From an uncultured Candidatus Melainabacteria bacterium (GTDB taxonomy: Bacteria > Cyanobacteriota > Vampirovibrionia > Gastranaerophilales > Gastranaerophilaceae), in NCBI GenBank assembly GCA_932182025.1, contig CAKNXK010000010.1, forward strand, positions 1 through 64,000: a stretch of DNA of 64,000 bases, written 5' to 3'. This document shows positions 36,751 through 44,744 of this stretch, one piece after another. Position 1 is the first letter of the stretch, and every line of letters begins with the position of its first letter. A program made the position numbers and the translations under genes. The notes under the pieces were generated by a model that worked only from the letters and a program-made list of their open reading frames with translations, did not search any database and was not told the origin of the DNA.

Positions 36751-36835
36751 AATTATTTCCCCAACTATCATTTTAATATACAATTATGCAAAAAGAAAAT
36801 CCTGTAATAAAAAATTACATATATTCGTCAAAAAA

Positions 36836-36858
36836 GCGGATAATCTTTGATTATCCGC
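36836..36858 (-). terminator. Intrinsic terminator of the serpin-like gene
   Basis: GCGGATAATC / GATTATCCGC with loop TTT; on the minus strand the hairpin is followed by a run of T. It stands 12 bases beyond the stop of the gene ending at 36871. Confidence 0.9.
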
Positions 36859-36870
36859 CTCAAAAAGAGC

Positions 36871-37887
36871 CTACTTTTGATATTTATCAATATCGTGTAC
36901 CCTTAGGGCAAAATAAGGGTTTTTCTTACCTTTTTCTTTTAAGAAAATAACAAAAGTATCATTAAAATAGAACAATCTCTGCTCATAATCAGGAAGTAAT
37001 GACATTTTCATAATCGTCATAGCAGCTTCGCTTTTAAGCTTCACACCTTTGTTATCCATATCAAATTTTATGGTTTCAATCGCCTGATCAATAACAATAT
37101 TTGTTCCCATTACACGTTTACCTGAAAGTTCATCAAAAGTTTTTTCTTCAAAAAGCTTGATATTAGGAACTTTTAACTCGTCATCATTACCAAATTCTTT
37201 TGAGCCATCAAATACAGATTGTTTTTTCAACATATCAGCATAAAGATAATGAAACTCTTTATTAGCAGAGTTTTTGTATAAATAAACTTCATCATCTGTT
37301 TTAGTCGTCAAAATTACTGCAAAATCATCGGGATTATTGTAGAAAAGAACTTTTACACAACTGCCAAACTCTTCTTTTGAACCTTTAGTTACACCAAAAT
37401 ATTCAGCTGTTTGTGCTTCCCCAAAGGCAGATTCCCCAAGTTTCTTAAACTCATTTTTGAATTCGAAATCTTTTTTAAGCATTGCATAGATTAAGAATTT
37501 ATCATTACGAGGAGTTAAATCAAGTTTATCTAATATATCACTGCTTTCTCTAAACTTTTTACGAATAGCTTTAGTTATATGTTTTTTAGTATTTTTTGTA
37601 ACTTTTGTAGTTATTTTATAATAACTTTTATCTGAAACATCATCCACAGAGAACGTCTGCTTATTCAATTCTTGAACAAATAATGGCGTACCTTCTCTAA
37701 ATCTTACGGGATTGTGAACAAATTTGTCCATAAAATCATTCCAGACAAGTTGAAATGTTCCAACCCAAACTCTATCTTGAGCGTTGCTTCTTGATTGCAT
37801 GGTCGGTAAAACTTCAATACCTGCAGCAAAAACCTGAACATTAGCTGCAAATAATAGTGTTAATAAAAGACCTAGTAATTTTTTCAT
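36871..37887 (-). CDS. Secreted serpin-like protein (divergent)
   Basis: The 338-residue protein has a Sec signal peptide (MKKLLGLLLTLLFAANVQVFA, cleaved near residue 22). The rest resembles the serpin fold in order: FLIYAMLKKDFEFKNEF recalls the serpin strand NAxYFKGxWxxxF, VKVLFYNNPDDFAVIL the central strands, VPNIKLFEEKTFDELSG the PKFKxE region, TIKFDMDNKGVKLKSEAA the hinge xxVNExGTEAAA, and FNDTFVIFLKEKGKKNPYFALRV the terminal PFxFxIxD...GRV. The usual N-terminal helices are short and the hinge lacks the poly-Ala run, so inhibition is uncertain. Alternative: unrelated domain with chance likeness. It is a single gene. Confidence 0.5.
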   Translation of the reverse strand: MKKLLGLLLTLLFAANVQVFAAGIEVLPTMQSRSNAQDRVWVGTFQLVWNDFMDKFVHNPVRFREGTPLFVQELNKQTFSVDDVSDKSYYKITTKVTKNTKKHITKAIRKKFRESSDILDKLDLTPRNDKFLIYAMLKKDFEFKNEFKKLGESAFGEAQTAEYFGVTKGSKEEFGSCVKVLFYNNPDDFAVILTTKTDDEVYLYKNSANKEFHYLYADMLKKQSVFDGSKEFGNDDELKVPNIKLFEEKTFDELSGKRVMGTNIVIDQAIETIKFDMDNKGVKLKSEAAMTIMKMSLLPDYEQRLFYFNDTFVIFLKEKGKKNPYFALRVHDIDKYQK

Positions 37888-37946
37888 TATTCTCTCCTAA
37901 ACTATGGCAACCATTTTACCACAATAAAGGAATAAATAACAACTTT

Positions 37947-38582
37947 TTATATTTCTTTGCATATTCGCTTTGAAACAATTTCCGGCTTCCAAACATGACA
38001 GAAGTCTCTGTTTTCAGCAAGACATTCATCAATTTTTTCAAAAACTCTGTTAATATCCGCAATCGATTTTTTTTGCTTTAACACATTAACAAGTATTGTT
38101 TTAATCTCATACGCACCAAGCTGTTTTGAAATATCCCAGACAAGCCAACTGTTAATTGATTGAACCTTGTTAATATACCTTTCCAAGTACTCCATCGTAA
38201 AGATTTCATCAATATTAGTTTCAAAAAGCTTGGTTAATGTTTCGGAAATATACTTATCCACAGATTCTTTATTAGGGATAAGAAACTCATGTTCTGTTTC
38301 TTTCCCCCGAACATAAAACACAATTTCGTTCTCCTGCAAATCATCATTTTGCAAAACATGTACAGGCGGGAATATAAAACCTGTATCCCGTTTTAAATTT
38401 TCTCTAAATTCATTAATTTTCTCAAGAATTAAATCTGAAAAAGCAGTCACATCCTCACCAAATTCAAGCCTTACAACATCTTCTCCAAGAGAATTAAATG
38501 CTTCTTCAATTTTCTCCTCCACAGTAGGTGTAACCTCTGTTGTTGTTTTTAAATTAAATAATTGTTTCAACTTGTCTAACAT
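37947..38582 (-). CDS. Stand-alone FlhA-type (FHIPEP) cytoplasmic domain protein
   Basis: The 211-residue soluble protein contains a block typical of the start of the FlhA/InvA cytoplasmic domain: VVRLEFGEDVTAFSDLILEK, INEFRENLKRDTGFIFPPVH, LQENEIVFYVRG, and later KTILVNVLKQKKSIADINRV, like the FlhA ...NLLxExVSIRDLxTILE region. FlhA normally has eight membrane helices before this domain; none is present here. It may bind flagellar or type III export substrates or chaperones without being an export gate. It is not near the fli cluster (55.8-58.4 kb). Its start is divergent from the phosphatase-like gene with just 15-50 bases between. Confidence 0.6.
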   Translation of the reverse strand: MLDKLKQLFNLKTTTEVTPTVEEKIEEAFNSLGEDVVRLEFGEDVTAFSDLILEKINEFRENLKRDTGFIFPPVHVLQNDDLQENEIVFYVRGKETEHEFLIPNKESVDKYISETLTKLFETNIDEIFTMEYLERYINKVQSINSWLVWDISKQLGAYEIKTILVNVLKQKKSIADINRVFEKIDECLAENRDFCHVWKPEIVSKRICKEI

Positions 38583-38633
38583 ATTATTTGTTTAATAGTG
38601 TTTTTTCTAAAGTCAATGTGTTATAATAAAAAT

Positions 38634-39230
38634 ATGTTCAAACGTATATGTAAAATAACTTTCATATCCCATGGCGCAACCGTTTACAGTCAGGAAGGGA
38701 TAATCAACGACAAACTAAATTACCCGAAACTTAATGAATTCGGGGAAGAAGAAACCGAAAAAGTTTGTGAATACCTAAAAAAACGGGAAGTTGCATACGA
38801 CAAAATCTATTCAAGCCCGAACACTTGCTGTACACAAACTGCGCAAATTATTGCCAAATTATTCAAACAAAAATATACAACAATAGATTTAACCTCAAGA
38901 AACCATGGCGTTTGGCAAGGTAAATCATATCTTGAAGTATTTAAAGAATACAACTCAAAAGCATTAACAGAAACTCCGGAAAATGGCGAAGCATTAAAAG
39001 ACTTTAATAAAAGAGTTTCCAAATTTATTAATACATTAATAAAAGAGAATAAAGGTAACAGAATTATTGTAGTAACAACTCCGGAAGTTATTCAGGCAGC
39101 CTTAGCTAAAACGCTGGAATTAACTCCTGAAAACCAACATAAATTATTAATAAAAACAGGCTCGCTAACCCAAATCAGCTACTTTGAAGGTTGGTCAAGC
39201 GTGATTTATTCTAACTTTAATTTTAGCTAA
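38634..39230 (+). CDS. Degenerate histidine-phosphatase-fold protein
   Basis: The 198-residue protein follows the phosphoglycerate mutase-like order: ITFISHGATVYSQEG, YDKIYSSPNTCCTQTAQII, NHGVWQGKSYLEV, ENGEALKDFNKRV and IIVVTTPEVIQAAL. However the RHG motif reads SHG, the second Arg (SSxxxRAxQTA) is Cys, and the distal catalytic His (normally VSHG) is Thr-Pro. Only the first His remains, so catalysis is doubtful. The start at 38634 leaves residue 3 onward in register with the family; an ATG 36 bases upstream is possible. A binding or regulatory role is the likeliest use. Confidence 0.7.
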   Translation: MFKRICKITFISHGATVYSQEGIINDKLNYPKLNEFGEEETEKVCEYLKKREVAYDKIYSSPNTCCTQTAQIIAKLFKQKYTTIDLTSRNHGVWQGKSYLEVFKEYNSKALTETPENGEALKDFNKRVSKFINTLIKENKGNRIIVVTTPEVIQAALAKTLELTPENQHKLLIKTGSLTQISYFEGWSSVIYSNFNFS

Positions 39231-39290
39231 TACTTTTTGCTAATGTAATTATAAATAACCCTTTTATAATAATAAAAAAGGAGTTATATT

Positions 39291-39620
39291 ATGATTCTTT
39301 TATTAAAATGGCTAGCATTAGCACTTGCAATTATGTTCACCGGATGGATAATCCCGGGAATTACAATTTCCAACTTTACAACAGCTCTTATCGCAGCAGT
39401 TGTAATTGCTTTGATAAACCTTGGTATAAAACCGGTGCTTGTTTTCCTTACTCTTCCTATCAACATTTTAACTCTGGGAATTTTTATCCTTGTCATCAAC
39501 GCATTATTATTCATGTTTATGGCATATCTTGTTCCGGGAGTTGAAGTTAACGGGTTCTGGAGTGCATTTTTAGGAGCTCTGGTACTATCAATTTTGTCGG
39601 TCGGGATTTCCTGGCTCTAA
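39291..39620 (+). CDS. Four-helix membrane protein of the phage-holin IV superfamily (PF04020 type)
   Basis: This 109-residue protein has four hydrophobic segments with MFTGWIIPGITISNFTTALIAA, NLGIKPVLVFLTLPINILTLG and MAYLVPGVEVNGFWSAFLGA, the exact landmarks of the PF04020 family. Despite the name the family is widespread in chromosomes and its function is not known; there is no sign of a prophage here. AAAAAGGAG lies before the ATG and a terminator follows, so it is a single-gene unit. Confidence 0.88.
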   Translation: MILLLKWLALALAIMFTGWIIPGITISNFTTALIAAVVIALINLGIKPVLVFLTLPINILTLGIFILVINALLFMFMAYLVPGVEVNGFWSAFLGALVLSILSVGISWL

Positions 39621-39622
39621 TC

Positions 39623-39654
39623 AAAAAGGCTTGCAGTTTTTTGCAAGCCTTTTT
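39623..39654 (+). terminator. Intrinsic terminator
   Basis: GGCTTGCA (39628-39635) / TGCAAGCC (39642-39649), loop GTTTTT, T-run after; ends the 39291 gene. Confidence 0.92.
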
Positions 39655-39712
39655 ACTTGCAAATTAAGTATTAATTAACTACAATATAATAAAGGGATTT
39701 AACGGAGTTTTT

Positions 39713-40420
39713 ATGAGCGAAAAGAAAAGAATACTTATTGTAGATGACGATACAGAAATCAGAGATTTGCTTGAATTTGATATAGCTTCCAGCGGATATT
39801 TTGTTGATACTGCTTCTGACGGAATGGAAGGCTTAAATAAAGCCTTGAATAACAAATACGATTTAATTCTTCTTGACGTTATGATGCCCAAAATGAACGG
39901 GTTTGAAGTATGCAAAAACATTCGTCAGGCAAAAAACAATGTACCAATTCTTATGCTTACAGCAAAAGGCACAATCGGGGACAAAACCAGTGGTTTCGAC
40001 AGCGGAGCTGATGATTATCTTGTTAAACCGTTTGATATTCAAGAGGTTCTTCTAAGAATACGTGTTCTTTTAAGAAGAAACCAACCTCAGGTTGAAACAC
40101 TCGGTTCAACAGAAATTCTTGATGTGGGTGAAATAGAAATCCTTCCTGATACTTTAGAATGTATTATTTTAAATAAACGCGTGAAACTTACTCCAACTGA
40201 GTTTGAAATTCTATACTGCTTAATGCAGCATTTCAATAAGGCTGTAACTCTTGCAACACTGCTTGAAGAAGTTTGGGGTTATGACAGAGATGAAGATGTT
40301 AGAATGCTTCGTGTTCATGTAGGAGGCTTGCGCAATAAAATTGAACCGGATACAAAGAACCCGAAATATCTGCACACAGTAACCAATGTTGGTTATAAAC
40401 TCACACCGTTTTCGGAGTAA
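39713..40420 (+). CDS. OmpR/PhoB-family response regulator
   Basis: The 235-residue protein has a receiver domain (ILIVDDDTEIRDLL with the acidic pocket; phospho-acceptor Asp in LILLDVMMPKMNG; MLTAKG; YLVKPF with the conserved Lys) and a C-terminal winged helix (VKLTPTEFEILYCLM, ...RDEDVRMLRVHVGGLRNKIE). It is followed 2 bases later by its sensor kinase. No target gene can be named. A TATAAT-like box (ATATAATAAAG) precedes it. Confidence 0.95.
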   Translation: MSEKKRILIVDDDTEIRDLLEFDIASSGYFVDTASDGMEGLNKALNNKYDLILLDVMMPKMNGFEVCKNIRQAKNNVPILMLTAKGTIGDKTSGFDSGADDYLVKPFDIQEVLLRIRVLLRRNQPQVETLGSTEILDVGEIEILPDTLECIILNKRVKLTPTEFEILYCLMQHFNKAVTLATLLEEVWGYDRDEDVRMLRVHVGGLRNKIEPDTKNPKYLHTVTNVGYKLTPFSE

Positions 40421-40422
40421 CT

Positions 40423-42114
40423 ATGGCAAAATTTTTCAGCAAAAGACGTCTAAAAATCGCAGAACAAATTATTATTGTAATATTTTTTGCCGTAATTATA
40501 CCAATGACAATCAGCGGCTTGGTTATCAATAATATTAACCAGCAATCGAACCGTGCCCAATTACGAGATGCGGCTATTATGATTGCAAATGTTGTCTCAG
40601 AAGAAGTTGATGTATTTGAAAATTCTATAAATAATGAACTTAATCAAATCGGCACAACTCTTGAATACTATAATTCACCGGAAAAAACAAATGAATACCT
40701 AAAAACAATTTCAGAAAACCTTTCTTTTTATAAAGAGCTAAAACTGGTTTCAGAAGAAGAATTCAAAAAGGATTACAGTTATAAGTCCAATGACGAAACA
40801 GCTGTTTTCAGCAAAGAACTTAAAAACGGAAATTTTCTTGTTGCAGTTCTTGATATGCGAAACTTAAAAGTAGATATTTTCAAAACTTTAAGTGAAGATA
40901 AACGTCAAATATACGTTATTTCAAACGATGACGGACATTTAATTTCATCAATAAATTATGAAAAAGAAGTTTTCGAAAGCAGTATTGCGCAGCTTCCTAA
41001 AGAGTTGAAACAAGATATTACAGTGATATACGGCGATATAAAGAACCAGCCTCTTGCATATCACAAAAAAACAAATCCTGATATAACAATCATTGTTAAT
41101 ACTACAGAAGGTGTTACAAGAGATACTATCGACTATAACCGCGACAAAATCCTGCTTTCAATCGTTTTAACAGTACTAACGGTTTTCTTTGTAGTAGGTC
41201 TTTATACATCATACCTGTATATCAATATCCGCCAACTTTTTAAGGCAATTATTGCGATATCAAAAGGTAACTACGAAAGAAGAATAAGATTACTTACAAA
41301 CATATTTACACCTTTTGAAATTGTTTTCCTTGGCAATGAATTTAACAGAATGGTGAGCCAAATTCATAAATCTTATATTCAGCTCAAGAAAAAAAATAGA
41401 GAGCTTAAACAGCTGAACGAATTTCGTTCTAATATGGTTGATACGGTAAGCCACGAATTCAGAACACCGCTGACAAGTATTCAGGGCTATACTTCAAGAT
41501 TATTAAGACAAGATATCGAAATCGATGAAGAAACAAAACAAAAATCCCTAAAAGTAATTAAAAAACAAGCTGAACGACTAAAAAGAATGATTGAAGATTT
41601 ACTCGTTATTCCTGATATTGAAGGTGCAAGACTTAATTTTGATTTAAAACCTGTTTCAATAAGTTCTGTCATTGAAAACTCTGTCACACTTGTTAAAAAC
41701 GATGCAAAAAAAGAAATCATAAATAATATTTCTGATTGCGAAGCTTTAATACTAGCGGATAATGACCGTATTGAACAAGTTTTTGTCAATCTTATTGAAA
41801 ACGCAATTAAATATTCAAAAGACGACTCTGACATCACTTTAGACTACGAGCTTCGTGAAAATAAACTTGTTGTAAGCGTAAAAAATGATTACGATATCAT
41901 TCCACGCGAAAAATTAAAAACCCTATTTGACAAATTTACCCGTATTGATGACAGTACAACAAGAACTACCCGCGGCACGGGCTTGGGACTTTATATTGTT
42001 AAAGGATTAGTAGAAGCAATGAATGGAGAAATAAGAATTTACTCCAATAAGGATTGCGGATTCTGTGTAAAAGTTTACCTGCCGTTATTACTTGAAGAAA
42101 AAGTTTATGTATAA
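40423..42114 (+). CDS. Membrane sensor histidine kinase
   Basis: The 563-residue kinase has two membrane helices (about residues 13-33 and 246-269) around a 210-residue extracytoplasmic sensor, then a HAMP linker, HisKA with SHEFRTPLTSIQGY (phospho-acceptor His344), and HATPase with VFVNLIENAIKYS and TRGTGLGLYIVKG. The sensor has no domain I recognise, although its placement resembles dCache folds. It phosphorylates the regulator encoded just before it. Its end overlaps a possible upstream start of lipA, but the real lipA start lies 10 bases downstream. Confidence 0.93.
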   Translation: MAKFFSKRRLKIAEQIIIVIFFAVIIPMTISGLVINNINQQSNRAQLRDAAIMIANVVSEEVDVFENSINNELNQIGTTLEYYNSPEKTNEYLKTISENLSFYKELKLVSEEEFKKDYSYKSNDETAVFSKELKNGNFLVAVLDMRNLKVDIFKTLSEDKRQIYVISNDDGHLISSINYEKEVFESSIAQLPKELKQDITVIYGDIKNQPLAYHKKTNPDITIIVNTTEGVTRDTIDYNRDKILLSIVLTVLTVFFVVGLYTSYLYINIRQLFKAIIAISKGNYERRIRLLTNIFTPFEIVFLGNEFNRMVSQIHKSYIQLKKKNRELKQLNEFRSNMVDTVSHEFRTPLTSIQGYTSRLLRQDIEIDEETKQKSLKVIKKQAERLKRMIEDLLVIPDIEGARLNFDLKPVSISSVIENSVTLVKNDAKKEIINNISDCEALILADNDRIEQVFVNLIENAIKYSKDDSDITLDYELRENKLVVSVKNDYDIIPREKLKTLFDKFTRIDDSTTRTTRGTGLGLYIVKGLVEAMNGEIRIYSNKDCGFCVKVYLPLLLEEKVYV

Positions 42115-42124
42115 GGAAAAAATA

Positions 42125-42970
42125 ATGCAACGATTACCTGAATATCTAAAACGCCCGATTATTGATACAGAAAAAACAAAAACTGTTCGAAAAATATTAA
42201 AGACAAAGTGCTTAAATACAGTTTGTGAAGGTGCAAGATGTCCAAATAAAAGCGAATGTTATTCACATAACACAGCAACATTTTTGATTATGGGTAATGT
42301 TTGCACAAGAAATTGCAGATATTGCAATATTTCTCCGGCACGTCCCGAACCGTTAGACCTGAATGAGCCTGAACACGTGGCAGAAGCAGTAAAAGAACTC
42401 GGATTAAAATATGCAGTTATAACATCCGTTACACGTGATGATTTGCCTGATGGAGGCGCTGAACATTTCAAAAATTGTATTGATGAGATAAGAAAAGTTT
42501 CTGATGCTAAAATTGAAATACTAACTCCGGATTTCAGGGGCAAATTAGATTCGTTAAAAACTATAATTATTTCAAACCCTGAAGTATTCAATCATAATAT
42601 TGAAACAGTAAAATCCCTATTCAAAACTGCTCGTCCGCAGGGTAACTACCAAACATCAATTGAAGTTTTGAAATACATAAAAGATAATTCAAATATTATT
42701 ACAAAATCAGGTTTAATGGTTGGTTTGGGAGAAAATATTAATGAGATTGAAGAAACCCTTGTTGACCTTAAAAATGCCGGAGTTGATATAGTAACAATAG
42801 GACAATATATTCAACCTTCCAAAGCACATCTTGAAGTTGTCAAATTTTACACATTAGAAGAGTTTGAAGAACTAAAAAAACTAACCGAAAAAGTTGGTAT
42901 AAAAAATCATCAGATTGGGCCGTTAGTCAGAAGCTCTTATCATGCAGCAAATTGTTATGAGAAAAACTAG
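42125..42970 (+). CDS. lipA: Lipoyl synthase
   Basis: Radical SAM enzyme that inserts two sulfurs into protein-bound octanoate to form the lipoyl cofactor of 2-oxoacid dehydrogenases or the glycine cleavage H protein. The auxiliary cluster motif CEGARCPNKSEC and the radical SAM motif CTRNCRYC are both intact, as are TSVTRDDLPDGGAEHF and the final RSSYHA. The ATG at 42125, preceded by AAGGAAAA, gives 281 residues; an ATG 33 bases earlier overlaps the kinase gene. No lipB is here. The stop shares the palindrome CTAG with the convergent gene's stop. Confidence 0.96.
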   Translation: MQRLPEYLKRPIIDTEKTKTVRKILKTKCLNTVCEGARCPNKSECYSHNTATFLIMGNVCTRNCRYCNISPARPEPLDLNEPEHVAEAVKELGLKYAVITSVTRDDLPDGGAEHFKNCIDEIRKVSDAKIEILTPDFRGKLDSLKTIIISNPEVFNHNIETVKSLFKTARPQGNYQTSIEVLKYIKDNSNIITKSGLMVGLGENINEIEETLVDLKNAGVDIVTIGQYIQPSKAHLEVVKFYTLEEFEELKKLTEKVGIKNHQIGPLVRSSYHAANCYEKN

Positions 42971-43458
42971 TCCCATTCAGGATGATAATAAATAGTTATA
43001 ATCTTATTCTTCTTAACTTTTACATGTCCCCCTTTAATAAAATTGGTCAAAGATCCTGTTGGGGGAAGCGGAGTTAATGCCCATTTTAAAGGAAATACCA
43101 AAAGACTTCTATCTTGTCCGAAAACTTCGAATGACTCATCGATTTGGGCAGATTTAATACCATTAATTTTAAAATCACCAAATATAATACTTGCAGGAAT
43201 ACCATTCATGCCGGATGAAATAACAACCTTAACACGGGCAGGAACAATATCTCCGCGTTTTATAATACAATTATGGTTATATTGAACCGTACGAAGAGCT
43301 TTAAAATTAACTATTTGACCTTCATATACATCTTTCTCTGATGATATCTCTTTGTCAATAGTAAGCTTTATGGGAATCTTTACCGTACTTTCAAAGTTAT
43401 AAGCAAAAGCTCCTGTACCTAAAACGAATAAAAGAATAAATATAAAAAATTTATTCAT
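42967..43458 (-). CDS. Secreted protein of unknown function, partner of the M48-like gene
   Basis: From the ATG at 43458 the product has 163 residues with a Sec signal peptide (MNKFFIFILLFVLGTGAFA). It has a beta-rich mature part with KIPIKLTIDKEISSEKDVYEG, CIIKRGDIVPARVKVVISSGMNGIPASI and PLKWALTPLPPTGS, suggesting a periplasmic barrel or OB-like domain. No family is recognised. It overlaps the stop of the upstream M48-like gene by 8 bases, so the two are probably translated together and may work at one site. An ATG 45 bases further upstream would lie within that gene. Confidence 0.6.
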   Translation of the reverse strand: MNKFFIFILLFVLGTGAFAYNFESTVKIPIKLTIDKEISSEKDVYEGQIVNFKALRTVQYNHNCIIKRGDIVPARVKVVISSGMNGIPASIIFGDFKINGIKSAQIDESFEVFGQDRSLLVFPLKWALTPLPPTGSLTNFIKGGHVKVKKNKIITIYYHPEWD

Positions 43459-44122
43459 ATTTAAGTTCCTGTCTAAAATTTTTGTTCTTAACTTTTTCTT
43501 CAAGCATTCTTCTGTTGTTTTGAGAAGTTAGAAGAAAGTTTTGGTAATATTCATTATTTAAATAAGTATTGTTAACAATAAAAGACGGATAATTGAAATA
43601 TATTCTTTCATAAATATAAGCAAGACGTCTTGATGTCAAATTCTTATTAGAAATCTTATCCTGTCTTGCTTGAGGACAAGTTTTATTAATAAAAACAATA
43701 AGCCCAAGAGGATTATAGCCGGCTTTTACCATATAATCCACTGCCAGTTTATCAAAAACAAGTTCGTATTTTTTAGGAGCAGCTTTAATTTTTACCGAAC
43801 TTAACCAGCCATTACCAATTCCTTGGTATGAACGGACTGCAGAAGCAATTTCTCTTGAAAGATAACCGGCAAGTTCATCGTCCGATTGAACATTTTTATA
43901 CTTATTACCATAAACAATTACTTGTCTTTTGGTAAGAGTACCGTTACTGTTTAGAATATTCTCTTTTTGTTCCTCGTTATAAACAAAAATCACCCTAGAT
44001 TCTATTTTGTTAGAATTAAGAATTTTTGTACCGACGTTATCTATACGAGTCTGAATTTCTCTTTCAGATGCAAAAACAGGAAGCGCTAAAAAAGCAAACA
44101 TAAATAATAAAATCTTTTTCAT
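43451..44122 (-). CDS. M48-like metallopeptidase fold with lost zinc ligands
   Basis: The 223-residue secreted protein (signal peptide MKKILLFMFAFLALPVFA) follows the M48 peptidase outline: VIVYGNKYKNVQSDDELAGYLSREIASAV corresponds to the family's ...sDDELAxVLAHEIAHxx region, and KLAVDYMVKAGYNPLGLIVF to ExxADxxAxxLxxxAGYDPxxxxxF. The HExxH zinc motif reads REIAS: both His are gone while Glu remains. The fold is probably kept without protease activity, as a binding protein in the periplasm. It is co-transcribed with another secreted protein. Confidence 0.6.
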   Translation of the reverse strand: MKKILLFMFAFLALPVFASEREIQTRIDNVGTKILNSNKIESRVIFVYNEEQKENILNSNGTLTKRQVIVYGNKYKNVQSDDELAGYLSREIASAVRSYQGIGNGWLSSVKIKAAPKKYELVFDKLAVDYMVKAGYNPLGLIVFINKTCPQARQDKISNKNLTSRRLAYIYERIYFNYPSFIVNNTYLNNEYYQNFLLTSQNNRRMLEEKVKNKNFRQELKYE

Positions 44123-44303
44123 ATAGATATTATATCATTGTTTCTTATCTTGTCTATATCATAAATAAAACTGAGCAAATAACAAGTATTAATACCAAAC
44201 TTGCTTTTAATTATTTTTTGTTATATTTTAATATATTATCCAATGTATTTTCTTCAAAACAATAAACCATTACAATCATTTTCTATATTATAAAATTGAT
44301 TTC

Positions 44304-44336
44304 CGAACATGTGTTCGCAATAAAGAACATGTGCTT
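44304..44336. promoter_or_regulatory. Tandem SOS-box-like operator
   Basis: CGAACATGTGTTCG (44304-44317) fits GAAC-N4-GTTC, the core of the LexA box of Gram-positive bacteria and of some cyanobacteria. A second, imperfect copy, GAACATGTGCTT (44325-44336), is 20 bases downstream, so two proteins would sit on the same DNA face. The pair lies just behind a TATTAT -10-like box and 26 bases before the regulator gene's likely start. It may bind that regulator itself or LexA. The remainder of 44123-44303 is AT-rich without other clear signals. Confidence 0.55.
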
Positions 44337-44361
44337 AAACAAAAAAAACAACAATTATATT

Positions 44362-44637
44362 ATGTATAAAAGCAAATGTGAATTACAAAAAAATTTAGGC
44401 AAAGTTGTAAAAGATTTAAGGCAAGAAAAATCGATTAATCAAATGTCCAATGAAATTGAATTGAGCAAATCAATTTGGTCAGAACTTGAAAAAGGGAAAA
44501 AAGATATTAGACTATCGACATTCTGGAGAATTGCAGAAGCTTTTGAAATCAAACCTTCTGCTCTGTTAGCTCTTGTGGAATCTAAATTAGGTAAAGATTT
44601 TTCTTTTTTAGAAGATACCTCAACTTTTATAAAATAA
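44362..44637 (+). CDS. XRE-family helix-turn-helix regulator
   Basis: The 91-residue protein from the ATG at 44362 is one HTH domain: NLGKVVKDLRQEKSINQMSNEIELSKSIWSELEKGKKDIRLSTFWRIAEAFEI, plus a short tail. An in-frame ATG at 44296 would add 22 residues but includes the palindromic operator in its codons, so the inner start is preferred, though its ribosome binding site is poor. Single-domain XRE proteins act as autorepressors, often of accessory systems. No obvious target gene but the following FNT channel is 107 bases downstream. Confidence 0.75.
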   Translation: MYKSKCELQKNLGKVVKDLRQEKSINQMSNEIELSKSIWSELEKGKKDIRLSTFWRIAEAFEIKPSALLALVESKLGKDFSFLEDTSTFIK

Positions 44638-44744
44638 TTACCCCTTGCATAGAAACTTTCAAGTGCTATTATCAAAAAGGATTTAGAAAGAGCAGCTTAA
44701 CCCCGAACTTAAGTTGTTTTGAAATATAAATAGGAGAAGGAAAA

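Noticed and set aside
39291..39620. Prophage call based on a holin-superfamily protein
   Set aside because: PF04020-type proteins are common chromosomal genes and no phage gene is near.
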